Shown: positions 38,686 to 51,339, counted from the stretch's first letter. The stretch: 64,000 bases of DNA from Pseudomonas sp. VD-NE ins (GCF_031882575.1 NZ_CP134772.1:6359001-6423000); one strand, 5' to 3'. A program made the numbers and translations. The notes: generated from the sequence alone by a model not told the origin.

Positions 38686-39071
38686 GTCAAAAATAAAAAG
38701 GCGTCCATAGGACGCCTTTTTTGTGTTTGGAGGAGTAGTCGCAGCGATTCTTTAGCTCCTGGCTTTGCAACCATGGGTTCAGAATCCGACGAGCCGGCCC
38801 GTCGTCACTTCAGAGAAACCAGCTTTCTCTGCTGCCAAAAATGCGGGGGAGCTTTTACTGGTGCCCAGTCCCGACGAATGCGCAGTTGCAGTCCTCAAGC
38901 GGGAGGATCCGTCAATGCCGGGCGAGAGTCAACGCTCCAATTCAGGCAAGCAGTGACTGCCCATCGGGTCTTGATACGTCTTGTAAACCTCTATTTCAGC
39001 ACTGAAACCCGGCTCAACTACCCTTAAAAAACCCGCAGGAAGCGGCCCCCGATTCAGCTCAAGGAACGACC
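38686..39071. other. Spacer between the GNAT cassette and yifB
   Basis: 386 bp. After the terminator there is no convincing gene: an 84-codon open frame (38773-39027) lacks a ribosome site and any recognisable domain. It presumably contains the yifB promoter. Confidence 0.6.
38696..38722 (+). terminator. Terminator of the GNAT cassette
   Basis: AAAAAGGCGTCC and GGACGCCTTTTTT pair around a short ATA loop. Confidence 0.92.
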
Positions 39072-40565
39072 ATGTCTCTCTCCATCGTCCACAGTCGCGC
39101 CCAGATTGGCGTGGAAGCCCCCGCTGTCACCGTCGAAGTCCATCTGGCCAACGGCCTGCCGTCGCTGACCATGGTCGGTCTGCCCGAGGCGGCGGTGAAG
39201 GAGAGCAAGGATCGGGTGCGTAGCGCGATCATCAATTCCGGGCTGCAGTTTCCGGCGCGGCGGATCACGTTGAATCTGGCGCCGGCGGATTTGCCCAAGG
39301 ATGGCGGACGGTTTGATCTGGCGATTGCCCTGGGGATTTTGTCGGCGAGTGTGCAGGTGCCGTGTCTGACGCTGGATGAGGTGGAATGTCTGGGTGAGTT
39401 GGCGTTGTCCGGCGCGGTGCGGCCGGTGCGTGGGGTGTTGCCCGCAGCACTGGCGGCACGCAAGGCCGGGCGGGCGCTGGTGGTGCCGCGAGCGAATGCC
39501 GAGGAGGCCTGTCTGGCGTCCGGGTTGAAGGTGTTTGCGGTGGATCATCTGCTGGAGGCGGTGGCGCATTTCAACGGGCATACGCCGGTGGAGCCTTACG
39601 TGTCGGACGGTTTGATCCATGCCGCCAGACCCTATCCAGACCTGAACGAAGTGCAGGGGCAAATGGCAGCCAAACGGGCGCTGCTGATTGCCGCAGCGGG
39701 TGCGCATAACCTGCTGTTCAGCGGTCCCCCGGGGACGGGCAAGACGCTGTTGGCCAGTCGATTGCCGGGACTGCTCCCGCCGCTGTCCGAATGCGAAGCC
39801 CTTGAGGTTGCGGCGATTCAATCCGTCGCCAGTGGCGTGCCGCTGACCCACTGGCCGCAGCGTCCATTCCGCCAGCCGCACCATTCCGCATCCGGCCCGG
39901 CACTGGTCGGGGGCAGCTCAAAACCGCAACCCGGCGAGATCACCCTCGCGCACCACGGCGTGCTGTTCCTCGATGAACTGCCGGAATTTGATCGCAAGGT
40001 GCTGGAAGTTTTACGTGAGCCTTTGGAGTCGGGGTTCATCGTGATCGCCCGGGCCAAGGATCGCGTGCGTTTCCCCGCGCGCTTTCAGTTGGTGGCGGCG
40101 ATGAACCCTTGCCCCTGTGGATATCTTGGTGAACCCAGCGGCAAGTGTTCGTGCACGCCGGACATGGTTCAGCGCTATCGCAACAAGTTGTCGGGTCCCC
40201 TGTTGGACCGGATCGACTTACACCTGACGGTTGCGCGGGAGGCGACAGCGCTGAACCCTGCGGTAAAGCCAGGAGAAGACAGCGCCAGTGCGGCCGCGTT
40301 GGTAGCCGAAGCCCGCGAACGCCAACAGAAACGCCAGGGTTGTGCCAATGCGTTTCTTGATCTGCCAGGCCTGCGTCGCCACTGCAGGTTATCCACAGCC
40401 GATGAGACCTGGCTGGAATCAGCCTGTGAACGGCTGACCCTGTCACTGCGCTCGGCGCACCGGTTGCTCAAGGTCGCCAGGACGTTGGCCGATCTGAGCC
40501 AGGAAAAAGACATCACGCGCGAACACCTGGCGGAGGCATTGCAATATCGGCCGGCAACACAGTGA
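39072..40565 (+). CDS. yifB: YifB/ComM family Mg-chelatase-like AAA+ ATPase
   Basis: A 497-aa protein: an N-terminal Lon-like domain (1-150), an AAA+ core with Walker A GPPGTGKT (about 219-226) and Walker B GVLFLDELPEF, and a C-terminal helical lid. A cysteine-rich stretch NPCPCGYLGEPSGKCSC may bind zinc. ComM is a helicase that promotes branch migration during natural transformation in Vibrio and Haemophilus-type relatives. It has an AAGGA ribosome site. Confidence 0.93.
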   Translation: MSLSIVHSRAQIGVEAPAVTVEVHLANGLPSLTMVGLPEAAVKESKDRVRSAIINSGLQFPARRITLNLAPADLPKDGGRFDLAIALGILSASVQVPCLTLDEVECLGELALSGAVRPVRGVLPAALAARKAGRALVVPRANAEEACLASGLKVFAVDHLLEAVAHFNGHTPVEPYVSDGLIHAARPYPDLNEVQGQMAAKRALLIAAAGAHNLLFSGPPGTGKTLLASRLPGLLPPLSECEALEVAAIQSVASGVPLTHWPQRPFRQPHHSASGPALVGGSSKPQPGEITLAHHGVLFLDELPEFDRKVLEVLREPLESGFIVIARAKDRVRFPARFQLVAAMNPCPCGYLGEPSGKCSCTPDMVQRYRNKLSGPLLDRIDLHLTVAREATALNPAVKPGEDSASAAALVAEARERQQKRQGCANAFLDLPGLRRHCRLSTADETWLESACERLTLSLRSAHRLLKVARTLADLSQEKDITREHLAEALQYRPATQ

Positions 40566-40594
40566 ACATCGGCGCGCCGAGTGGAGTTGATGTC

Positions 40595-41215
40595 ATGAAA
40601 GTGGTCGCGATCAGCCAGCGTGTCGATACCCACCCTGAGCGCGGCGAAAGCCGTGATGCGCTGGATCAGCGCCTGATCGCGTTTGTGCTGGCGGCAGGCT
40701 TTATCCCCGTGCCGGTCCCCAACCGTTGGCAAACCCCTGACGACCTCGATCGTTGGCTGGCAGCGGTAAACCCACAAGCCATCGTGCTGTCGGGCGGCAA
40801 CGACATCGGTCAGTGCCCGGCTCGCGACTTCACCGAAAACAGGCTGCTGGACCACGCCCATGCACGCCATCTGTCATTGTTGGGAATTTGCCGGGGCATG
40901 CAGATGCTTGCGCACTGGTCGGGTGTCTCGCTGAAACCGGTCACCGGCCATGTACGCACCCGGCATCAGCTATCCGGGCAGATCGTCGCCGAGGTCAACA
41001 GCTATCACACCTTCGCCCTCGCCGATTGCCCGCTCGGGTTCGAGGTGCTGGCGCGCAGCGAGGACGGCGAAATCGAAGCGATCCGCCACCTGCAACGACC
41101 GTGGCAGGGCTGGATGTGGCACCCGGAGCGCGAGAACGATTTCGCGTCGCACGACCTTCAGCGTCTGCAGCAACTGTTTGGCGAAACCGATTCCACTGAA
41201 GAATTCACGGGATAG
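40595..41215 (+). CDS. Class I glutamine amidotransferase-like hydrolase (peptidase C26; Cj1417-like)
   Basis: A 206-aa enzyme with nucleophile C99 in LLGICRGMQM and the His-Glu pair H176/E178 in WMWHPERE, the complete amidotransferase triad. Generic naming would be gamma-glutamyl-GABA hydrolase. However, the N-terminal ISQRVD start, the size and the fused-looking neighbourhood with a cytidylyltransferase resemble Campylobacter Cj1417, which hydrolyses gamma-glutamyl-CDP-amidate. The ATG at 40595 has GGAG; an in-frame codon at 40562 overlaps yifB but is less likely. Confidence 0.78.
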   Translation: MKVVAISQRVDTHPERGESRDALDQRLIAFVLAAGFIPVPVPNRWQTPDDLDRWLAAVNPQAIVLSGGNDIGQCPARDFTENRLLDHAHARHLSLLGICRGMQMLAHWSGVSLKPVTGHVRTRHQLSGQIVAEVNSYHTFALADCPLGFEVLARSEDGEIEAIRHLQRPWQGWMWHPERENDFASHDLQRLQQLFGETDSTEEFTG

Positions 41216-41222
41216 CCCTGTA

Positions 41223-41936
41223 GTGAAAGCCATTATTCTGGCTGCCGGACGTGGCAGCCGCATGAAAAGCCTCACCGATGAACGCCCAAAATGTCTGGTC
41301 GAGTTGCGCGGTAAACCGCTGCTGGAATGGCAGCTGGAGTCATTGCGGGCAGCGGGTATCAGCGACATCGCGGTGGTGACGGGTTACAAGCGCGAGCTGC
41401 TGGCAGAGCGTGGCCTGAGCGCGTTTCACAACCCGCACTGGGCCGAGACCAACATGGTTTCGTCACTGGCCTGCGCCGAGTCCTGGCTTCAGGGCGAGCC
41501 GTGCATCGTCAGTTATTCGGATATTTTCTACAGCCCTGTGGCCGTACAGTCGTTGATCAACAGCGACGCAACGCTGGCCGTAACCTACGCCCCCAACTGG
41601 TTGCAGCTGTGGACCGAGCGTTTCGGCGATCCGCTGCTGGATGCCGAAACCTTTCGCCTGACCGCCGCGCACACGCTGGCCGAAATCGGCAACAAGCCGC
41701 AATCGGTGGACGATGTTCAGGGACAGTACATGGGGCTTTTGCGCTTCACGCCCGAAGGCTGGGCGGAAGTCCTGCGGCTGCGTGCAGAACTGTCGCCGCA
41801 GCAACGCGACAGCATGCACATGACCAACACCCTGCAACGCGTTATCGATGCCGGTCGTGTGCCGATTGCAGCTGTCGCCTACACCGGCGAATGGGGAGAG
41901 GTCGACTCCAGTGAAGACCTCTCGGTGTATCAATAA
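41223..41936 (+). CDS. Nucleotidyltransferase, CTP-dependent type (LicC/Cj1416-like)
   Basis: A 237-aa sugar-phosphate-nucleotidyltransferase fold starting with GTG (VKAIILAAGRGSRM), with the pyrophosphorylase signature ERPKCLVELRGKPLL and a metal-binding Asp in SYSDIFYSP. Related enzymes transfer CMP to phosphocholine or, in Campylobacter, to phosphoglutamine. It starts seven bases after the amidotransferase stop, so they form one operon. No kinase for the acceptor is adjacent. Confidence 0.8.
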   Translation: MKAIILAAGRGSRMKSLTDERPKCLVELRGKPLLEWQLESLRAAGISDIAVVTGYKRELLAERGLSAFHNPHWAETNMVSSLACAESWLQGEPCIVSYSDIFYSPVAVQSLINSDATLAVTYAPNWLQLWTERFGDPLLDAETFRLTAAHTLAEIGNKPQSVDDVQGQYMGLLRFTPEGWAEVLRLRAELSPQQRDSMHMTNTLQRVIDAGRVPIAAVAYTGEWGEVDSSEDLSVYQ

Positions 41937-41948
41937 GGCACCGGCGCC

Positions 41949-43925
41949 TTAACGGAACCGGTCAACCTCCTGACGCAGTTCGGCCGCCAGACCTTCCAGT
42001 TCCTTGGCGGTCACGGCCAGGTTGGACACCACTTCGCGCTGCTCACTGTTGGCCATCGCAATGCTTTGCAGGTTACTGCTCAAAAGAGTCGCGGTGCTGC
42101 TCTGCTCCTGCGTCGCGGTGGTAATCGCGGCAAACTGCTGCCCCGCCGAACGGCTCTGCTCATCAATGCGCGCCAGCGCCGAGGCGACGTTGGCGTTACG
42201 CGACAAACCTTCCTGCATCAGCACATTGCCCTGTTCCATGGTGCTGATCGCATTGCCGGTTTCCTGCTGGATGCTGTGGATCATGCTGGAAATTTCATCA
42301 GTCGCCTGACGAGTACGCGAAGCGAGGCTACGCACCTCATCGGCCACCACGGCGAAGCCGCGACCTTGTTCACCGGCACGTGCCGCTTCAATCGCGGCGT
42401 TGAGCGCCAGCAAGTTAGTCTGTTCGGCAATCGAAGTAATCACGCCAACGATGCCGCCGATTTCCTGCGAACGCTGACCGAGGGTGTTGATCACGGTGGC
42501 GGTGCTGTTCAGGGCACCAGCGATTTGCTCCAGCGAGGACGACGCTTCTTCCATCGAGCTGCGGCCAATCTGCGTTTGCTGGGCATTTTCCTGCGCCAGA
42601 CGCTGGGTCGCGCCCATGTTGTCGGCAATGTTCAGCGAGGTTGCGCTGAACTCTTCCACCGCGCCGGCCATGCTGGTGATTTCGCCGGACTGCTGTTCCA
42701 TGCCTTCGTAGGCACCGCCGGACAAACCGGACAGCGCCTGTGCACGGCTGTTAACTTCTTGCGAGGCACGACGGATGTGCTCAACCATGGTCGATAAAGC
42801 CTGACTCATCTGGTTGAACGCGCGCGACAACTGGCCGATCTCGTCATTGCTCGACACGTTCAGGCGCACGCTCAGATCACCGGCGCCCAAAGCCTCGGCC
42901 TGACGCACCAGATCCCCCAGAGGCGCCAGTTTGCTGCGCAGCAGCCAGACCACCGAACCGACCGCCAGCAACATCGCCAACAGACTGCCAATCGCCAGTT
43001 GCGTGCCGACACTCCAGGTCACCGCGCGGATCTCGGATTTCGGCATGCTCGCCACCACCGACCACGGCCCGCCATCGAACGGCACGGCAATGCTGTAGAA
43101 GTCTTCAGCGGTGTCGCTCCAGAACTCACCCTTGCCCGGTTTCGCCGCCAGACCTTTGATCACCGGAACGGCTTGATCCAGCGCTTGCACACCCGCCGGT
43201 GCGACCAGCCATTTGTTTTGCTCATCCAGCAACGCCAGCGAACCGCTCTGGCCGATGCGGAAGCGCTTGAGGTTGTCGAACTGGATGTTCTGCGCATCGG
43301 TGTAATCGAAGCCGACGAACAACACCGCAATCACCTTGCCGCTGCCGTCACGCACCGGCGTGTACTGAGTCATGTAGGAGCGATCGAACAGCAAGGCGCG
43401 ACCGACATAGCCCTGCCCCGCCATCAATTTTGCGTAGGCCGGGTGCGCATGGTCGAGCAAGGTGCCGATGGCGCGCGTGCCGTCCTGCTTGGTCAGCGAG
43501 GTACTGACCCGCACGAAGTCTTCGCCGCTGCGCACGAACAGGGTGGCGACGCCAGCGGTCATCTGCTTGAACTCGTCGACTTCCTTGAAGTTGTTGTTCA
43601 ACACTTCGCTGCCCAGGTGCAGTCCCGGGGTCTGGGTGCCGGCGACTGTCACCGGTTCACTGGGGTGAATGCTCAAACCCGCGCTGAAGCGCTTCTCGAA
43701 CAACCCGCTCAGGCGCTGAGTGCTTTCACGCAGCGTGCCGTGGAAGGTGCTCAGTTGGTCGGCCAGCAGCCGCGCCTCACTGGCCAGATGCTCTTCACGG
43801 GTGGCGAGGTTGGCCGAATCCAGCGAACGCAGGGCGAACACCGTACTGCCACTGATGACTATCGCCAGTATCACGGCGAGGGCGAGGCCTAACTGTGAGG
43901 CGATCCGAGCGCGAGGTTGAGACAT
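41949..43925 (-). CDS. Methyl-accepting chemotaxis protein, Cache-type
   Basis: A 658-aa receptor: transmembrane helix 1 (about 10-32), a large periplasmic Cache domain (about 35-310; [36 protein letters not shown]), transmembrane helix 2 (about 320-345), HAMP, and a cytoplasmic signalling domain with the hairpin tip [19 protein letters not shown]. There is no C-terminal CheR-docking pentapeptide. The ligand is unknown. The ATG at 43925 has AGGAG; the frame continues upstream without a membrane helix. Confidence 0.93.
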   Translation of the reverse strand: MSQPRARIASQLGLALAVILAIVISGSTVFALRSLDSANLATREEHLASEARLLADQLSTFHGTLRESTQRLSGLFEKRFSAGLSIHPSEPVTVAGTQTPGLHLGSEVLNNNFKEVDEFKQMTAGVATLFVRSGEDFVRVSTSLTKQDGTRAIGTLLDHAHPAYAKLMAGQGYVGRALLFDRSYMTQYTPVRDGSGKVIAVLFVGFDYTDAQNIQFDNLKRFRIGQSGSLALLDEQNKWLVAPAGVQALDQAVPVIKGLAAKPGKGEFWSDTAEDFYSIAVPFDGGPWSVVASMPKSEIRAVTWSVGTQLAIGSLLAMLLAVGSVVWLLRSKLAPLGDLVRQAEALGAGDLSVRLNVSSNDEIGQLSRAFNQMSQALSTMVEHIRRASQEVNSRAQALSGLSGGAYEGMEQQSGEITSMAGAVEEFSATSLNIADNMGATQRLAQENAQQTQIGRSSMEEASSSLEQIAGALNSTATVINTLGQRSQEIGGIVGVITSIAEQTNLLALNAAIEAARAGEQGRGFAVVADEVRSLASRTRQATDEISSMIHSIQQETGNAISTMEQGNVLMQEGLSRNANVASALARIDEQSRSAGQQFAAITTATQEQSSTATLLSSNLQSIAMANSEQREVVSNLAVTAKELEGLAAELRQEVDRFR

Positions 43926-44107
43926 GACAGCTCCTGGCCGAACTTTCCGATCCTCCTTGATCGCAGCTCGGATAATTTTTAATAGTGGGGGTGAATCGTG
44001 GATACCGGCACGACGGTTCCACATGCACGTATTCGGCGGTAAAGCCGAATACTTGAGCGAGCAGCAGGGTTATGGCACAAGGCCGGCATTGTGGCGGCTC
44101 GAACGTT

Positions 44108-45028
44108 TCAGCTCAAGCGCGCAACCGCAGGCAACTCCATGGCGCGGACTTCGCCTTGGAGGAAGTCGCTGAGGCGGCGCAAACGTTCACCTCCCGGGCG
44201 GGTCTTTGGCCACACCAGGTAATAATTCAGTCCGCTGGCGACGGCGGTCGGCCACGGCAGGCTCAGTCTTCCTTGTGCCACATCTTCGGCGACCATCAAC
44301 AGATCGCCCATCGATACACCGTAGCCGCGCGCCGCTGCGATCATCCCTAACTCGAGGGTATCGAACACCTGTCCGCCCTTGAGCGAGACCTGATCCGACA
44401 GTCCCATGTGCTCCAGCCAACTGCGCCAGTCGCGGCGATCCGGGGTCGGATGGAGCAATTCGGTGGACGCCAGCCGGGCCAGATCCCACGGCTGATCATT
44501 CAGCAGGTTCGGCGCACCCACCGGGATCAGCTCTTCAGGAAATAACAGGCTGGCCTCCCAGTCCGGCGGAAAATGCCCGTCACTCAGCAGCACAGCGCAA
44601 TCGAACGGCTCATCGTTGAAGTCCACCGAATCGACATCCATCCAGGCGCTGGTCAGTTGCACTTCGTTGCCCGGCTGCAAGTGACGGAAGCGACTGAGCC
44701 GCGCCAACAGCCAGCGCATGGTCAAGGTCGACGGCGCCTTCATGCGCAGAATGTCGTCTTCGGCACGCAAGGTATTGCAGGCTCGTTCCAGAGCAGTGAA
44801 GCCTTCGCGGATGCCGGGCAACAGCAGACGGGCCGCTTCGGTCAGTTGCAGATTGCGCCCGCTGCGATGGAACAGCCGGCAAGCGAAATGATCTTCCAGG
44901 GTTCGAATATGCCGGCTGACCGCACTCTGGGTAATCGACAACTCCTCAGCCGCACGGGTGAACGAGCTATGTCGCGCCGCCGCGTCAAATGCGCGCAGGG
45001 CATACAAGGGAGGAAGACGACGCGACAT
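44108..45028 (-). CDS. LysR-family regulator (GcvA-like)
   Basis: A 306-aa protein beginning MSRRLPPLYALRAFDAAARH, with the helix-turn-helix SFTRAAEELSITQSAVSRHIRTLE and the GcvA-type effector domain. The frame extends 75 codons upstream over the intergenic region; the ATG at 45028 has GGAGC at proper distance. It is divergent from the MATE exporter and might regulate it, though GcvA-like members also control amino-acid or beta-lactamase genes. Confidence 0.9.
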   Translation of the reverse strand: MSRRLPPLYALRAFDAAARHSSFTRAAEELSITQSAVSRHIRTLEDHFACRLFHRSGRNLQLTEAARLLLPGIREGFTALERACNTLRAEDDILRMKAPSTLTMRWLLARLSRFRHLQPGNEVQLTSAWMDVDSVDFNDEPFDCAVLLSDGHFPPDWEASLLFPEELIPVGAPNLLNDQPWDLARLASTELLHPTPDRRDWRSWLEHMGLSDQVSLKGGQVFDTLELGMIAAARGYGVSMGDLLMVAEDVAQGRLSLPWPTAVASGLNYYLVWPKTRPGGERLRRLSDFLQGEVRAMELPAVARLS

Positions 45029-45180
45029 ACAGAAAGCTCCTATAGCGGGATGCAGCCAGTCTGACAAAATCTGCTCAGGATGAGTTTTAATCATGCAACC
45101 CATCCTTTTTATCCCTTTGTGCAAAGCCTGCCAAGGCCTGAGAATCGACGGTCTCCTGTTCCCTCTGAAATTGAGTGGTA

Positions 45181-46581
45181 ATGACCATGCAGCATCCTGT
45201 GCGTACCGAACTCTGGGCCATCCTGCGGCTGGCAGGGCCGTTGATTGCTTCACAGTTGGCGCACATGTTGATGGTGCTGACTGACACCCTGATGATGGCG
45301 CGATTGAGTCCTGAAGCGTTGGCCGGTGGCGGTCTCGGTGCGGCGAGCTATTCGTTCGTGTCGATTTTCTGCATCGGGGTGATTGCGGCGGTCGGCACTC
45401 TGGTCGCGATTCGCAAGGGTGCCGGCGACATCATCGGCGCCGCACGCCTGACTCAGGCTGGTCTGTGGCTGGCGTGGTTGATGGCGCTGGGCGCCGGGTT
45501 GCTGCTGTGGAACCTGAAACCAGTGTTGCTGCTGTTCGGCCAGACCGAAACCAACGTCAACGCCGCCGGGCAATTCCTGATTGCCCTGCCCTTCGCCCTC
45601 CCCGGCTACCTCAGCTTCATGGCTTTGCGCGGTTTCACCAGTGCCATTGGCCGGGCGACACCGGTGATGGTCATCAGCCTGGCCGGCACCGTAGCGAATT
45701 TCCTGCTCAATTACGCGCTGATCACCGGCATGTTCGGCCTGCCGAAAATGGGCCTGACGGGGATCGGCCTGGTCACGGCAATTGTTGCCAACTGCATGGC
45801 GTTGGCGCTGGCCTGGCATATCCGTCGGCATCCGGCGTATGACGCTTATCCGCTGCGCGCGGGCCTGTCGCGGCCGAATCGGCAGTACCTGAAAGAGTTG
45901 TGGCGCCTCGGCCTGCCAATCGGCGGCACGTATGCGGTGGAAGTCGGTTTGTTCGCCTTCGCAGCTCTGTGTATGGGCACCATGGGCAGCACGCAGTTGG
46001 GCGCGCACCAGATTGCCCTGCAAATTGTCTCGGTGGCGTTCATGGTGCCGGCGGGGATGTCGTACGCGATCACCATGCGCGTCGGCCAGCATTACGGCGC
46101 CGGGCAACTGAGCGATGCGCGGATGTCCGGGCGGGTCGGGATCGTCTTTGGCGCCGTGGTCATGCTGGGTTTCGCCATGGTGTTCTGGTTGCTGCCGAAT
46201 CAGTTGGTCGGGTTGTTCCTCGATCACAATGACCCGGCGTTTGCCGAGGTGATTCGCCTCGCGGTGAGCCTGCTGGCAGTGGCGGCGTGGTTCGAGCTGT
46301 TCGACGGCACGCAGACGATTGCCATGGGCTGCATTCGAGGGCTCAAGGATGCCAAGACCACGTTTCTGGTCGGGCTCGCCTGCTATTGGCTGATCGGTGC
46401 ACCGGCGGCATGGTGGATGGCGTTCCATTTGAACTGGGGGCCGACAGGCGTCTGGTGGGGGTTGGCGTTGGGCCTGGCGTGTGCGGCGGTGAGTTTGACG
46501 CTGGCGTTTGAATGGAAGATGAAGCGGATGATTCGGCTGGAGCCGCAATCTCAGGGCTTCAACATCCCTCAACCTGAATGA
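45181..46581 (+). CDS. MATE family multidrug efflux transporter (NorM-like)
   Basis: A 466-aa inner-membrane protein with twelve predicted helices and the MATE start motif LAGPLIASQLAHMLMVLTDT. It couples efflux of cationic drugs or metabolites to Na+ or H+ gradients. The start could be ATG at 45181 or at 45187; the ribosome site (GAG) is weak for both. It is divergent from a LysR regulator, as for PA5294. Confidence 0.9.
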   Translation: MTMQHPVRTELWAILRLAGPLIASQLAHMLMVLTDTLMMARLSPEALAGGGLGAASYSFVSIFCIGVIAAVGTLVAIRKGAGDIIGAARLTQAGLWLAWLMALGAGLLLWNLKPVLLLFGQTETNVNAAGQFLIALPFALPGYLSFMALRGFTSAIGRATPVMVISLAGTVANFLLNYALITGMFGLPKMGLTGIGLVTAIVANCMALALAWHIRRHPAYDAYPLRAGLSRPNRQYLKELWRLGLPIGGTYAVEVGLFAFAALCMGTMGSTQLGAHQIALQIVSVAFMVPAGMSYAITMRVGQHYGAGQLSDARMSGRVGIVFGAVVMLGFAMVFWLLPNQLVGLFLDHNDPAFAEVIRLAVSLLAVAAWFELFDGTQTIAMGCIRGLKDAKTTFLVGLACYWLIGAPAAWWMAFHLNWGPTGVWWGLALGLACAAVSLTLAFEWKMKRMIRLEPQSQGFNIPQPE

Positions 46582-46587
46582 AGTTCC

Positions 46588-46680
46588 CCTGTGGGAGCGA
46601 GCTTGCTCGCGAAAGCGGTGTACCTGACACATGTATATTGAATGTGTCGCCGCCTTTGCGAGCAAGCTCGCTCCCACAGG
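46588..46680. repeat. Paired REP element (REPIN)
   Basis: CCTGTGGGAGCGAGCTTGCT and its inverse flank a 40-bp spacer containing an ACACAT/ATGTGT dyad, between convergent genes. Confidence 0.92.
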
Positions 46681-46689
46681 GTTATGTGT

Positions 46690-48363
46690 TCAGCTTACGA
46701 TTTCGAGGGCTGACTGCTGGCTTGAGCCGAAGGTCAGGTACTCAACCAACTCCGCCAACGGCAACGGCCGGCTGATCAGATAACCCTGCACCTGATCGCA
46801 GCCAAACCCACGCAACAGTTCTAGCTGTTCAGGGGTTTCCACCCCCTCCGCCACCACTTCCAGATGCAGGTTGTGCGCGAGATTGATCATCGCGTGCACC
46901 AGTTTGCGGTTCTCTTCGCGCTGCTCCATGCCGCCGACAAAGCTTTTGTCGATCTTCAGCAAGGTGATCGGCAGGCTGTTGAGGTGCACGAACGAGGAAA
47001 ACCCGGTGCCAAAGTCATCCAGCGAGAAACGCACACCGAGACGGCCGAGAGCATCCATGGTCTGCTTGACCAGATCACTACGGCGCATCACGGCGGTTTC
47101 GGTCAGTTCGAATTCCAGCCACTGCGCCTCAACGCCACGCTCGGCAATCAACCGGCTCAGCGTCGGCAACAACTGACTGTCTTGAAACTGGCGGAACGAC
47201 AGGTTGATCGCCATGTGCAGTGCCGGCAAACCGCGTTCACGCAAGGCCTGCATATCGCGCAGGGCCCTGGAAATCACCCAGTAACCCAGCGGCACGATCA
47301 AACCGCTCTGCTCGGCCAAAGGGACAAATTCACTCGGCGGCAGCAAACCGCGCTCACCATGACGCCAACGTACCAACGCTTCGAGGCCGACAATCTGGCC
47401 ATCCTGCATATTCAGACGGGGCTGGTAATGCAGCTCCAGCTCATCGCGGCGCAAGGCCCGGCGCAACTCGCTTTCGAGGTCGGCCATGCTTCGCGCGTTG
47501 CGGTTGATGCGTTCGTTGAAGATATGAAAGGTGCAGCCCTGCGTACTTTTCGCCTGCTGCATGGCGATGTGCGCGTGCCACATCAGCGGATCGGCGCCGC
47601 CCTGCGCGCGGGCATGGGCGATGCCGAGGCTCGAGCCGATCAGCAGGCTTTCGCCATCGACCCAATACGGTTCGGCGAGGGCTTCGGTGATGCGTTCGGC
47701 CATCCACTCGGCGCGCTGCGGTGCACGACGGGTGTCGATCAGCAGGGCAAATTCGTCGCTGCCCAGCCGCGCCAGTTGATCGCCGGCCTCCAGCTGACTT
47801 TTCAGCCGTGCGACCACTTGCAGGATCAAGCGATCGCCGGCCTGATGGCCGAGGGCATCGTTGGCGTGACGAAAGTTGTCGAGATCGAGATGCCCGAGGG
47901 CCAGGCCGCGCCCGTCGTTTTCCGCGAGGCGCGCGGCGAGCAAGGTCTGGAAACCCTGACGGTTGGCGATGCCGGTCAGCGGATCCTGTTCGGCGAGGCG
48001 TTGCAGGGTGTTTTCGAGAACGCCGCGTTCGCGGACATGGCGCAGGCAACGGCGTAGCATGCCGGCGTCGAGGGCGTCGAACACTAGCCAGTCACTGACG
48101 CCAACCGGCGCGGTTTCCGGCTCGTGTTCCAGCAGCAAGACCGTCGGCAGGCTGCAACGGCCCGGTGCCGGTTGCAATGCCGGAAGGGTCAACAACACCG
48201 CATGGCGGTTGTCTTCGAACAAACTGCTGACCGAGTCCCAGCTCGGCGCGCTGATCAGCACCGCCGCGCTCCCCATCGGAGCCAGACACTCGCGCAATAA
48301 CGCTGTCCACGCTGGCTCTTCGGCCAGTAGCAGCAAACGCAAGGGTTCGACAGGCGTAGACAA
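46690..48363 (-). CDS. proE: Degenerate-GGDEF/EAL protein, ProE-like c-di-GMP phosphodiesterase
   Basis: A 557-aa cytosolic protein: an N-terminal receiver-like domain without a clear phospho-acceptor (1-125), a GGDEF domain with the altered motif GSDEF (about 203), and an EAL domain with EALVRW intact (about 328) plus DDFGTGFSSF and KIDKSFVGG. The EAL residues predict c-di-GMP hydrolysis. Position between the MATE gene and rep corresponds to PA5295 (ProE), which is a phosphodiesterase. The start is TTG at 48363 with GGGAG five bases before. Confidence 0.85.
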   Translation of the reverse strand: MSTPVEPLRLLLLAEEPAWTALLRECLAPMGSAAVLISAPSWDSVSSLFEDNRHAVLLTLPALQPAPGRCSLPTVLLLEHEPETAPVGVSDWLVFDALDAGMLRRCLRHVRERGVLENTLQRLAEQDPLTGIANRQGFQTLLAARLAENDGRGLALGHLDLDNFRHANDALGHQAGDRLILQVVARLKSQLEAGDQLARLGSDEFALLIDTRRAPQRAEWMAERITEALAEPYWVDGESLLIGSSLGIAHARAQGGADPLMWHAHIAMQQAKSTQGCTFHIFNERINRNARSMADLESELRRALRRDELELHYQPRLNMQDGQIVGLEALVRWRHGERGLLPPSEFVPLAEQSGLIVPLGYWVISRALRDMQALRERGLPALHMAINLSFRQFQDSQLLPTLSRLIAERGVEAQWLEFELTETAVMRRSDLVKQTMDALGRLGVRFSLDDFGTGFSSFVHLNSLPITLLKIDKSFVGGMEQREENRKLVHAMINLAHNLHLEVVAEGVETPEQLELLRGFGCDQVQGYLISRPLPLAELVEYLTFGSSQQSALEIVS

Positions 48364-48625
48364 GCTAGCTCCCTAGACTCTGCAATGATGTGGGCGGGGC
48401 ATTATGCCGTTGCGCCGTTCAATGACCAAATGACAACGGTTATCAAAACGTTATTTTGTGTCACGAATGAGAACATTAGCCGCAAAATCACCGCGCATCC
48501 TCCGCGAAAGTAACAAAACCGGCAAATTTGAATCGCGTGGTACGTCACAAGTCGGAGAGAGCAGCACAAATCGCTGAGCCTGTTAAAATGCCGGCCCATT
48601 TCGTCAACGACTCCCGAATTTTCGT

Positions 48626-51267
<2,642 letters not shown>

Positions 51268-51297
51268 CCGCTGAAAGCCGCAAGTTCACCGCAATAC

Positions 51298-51331
51298 CTG
51301 TGGGAGCAAGCTCGCTCCCACATGTTTTTTT
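51298..51331. terminator. REP-derived hairpin with T tract after xpt
   Basis: TGTGGGAGC and GCTCCCACA form a stem, followed by TGTTTTTTT. A REP-type unit appears to serve as terminator. Confidence 0.75.
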
Positions 51332-51339
51332 GTCGTTTG

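Noticed and set aside
38773..39027. 84-codon frame with a CxxC-like motif before yifB
   Set aside because: No ribosome site, poor codon pattern and nothing recognisable; treated as spacer.
39054..39884. 276-codon minus-strand frame opposite yifB
   Set aside because: Covers the Walker motifs of yifB on the other strand; Arg/Gln/His-rich composition is a frame-shadow sign.
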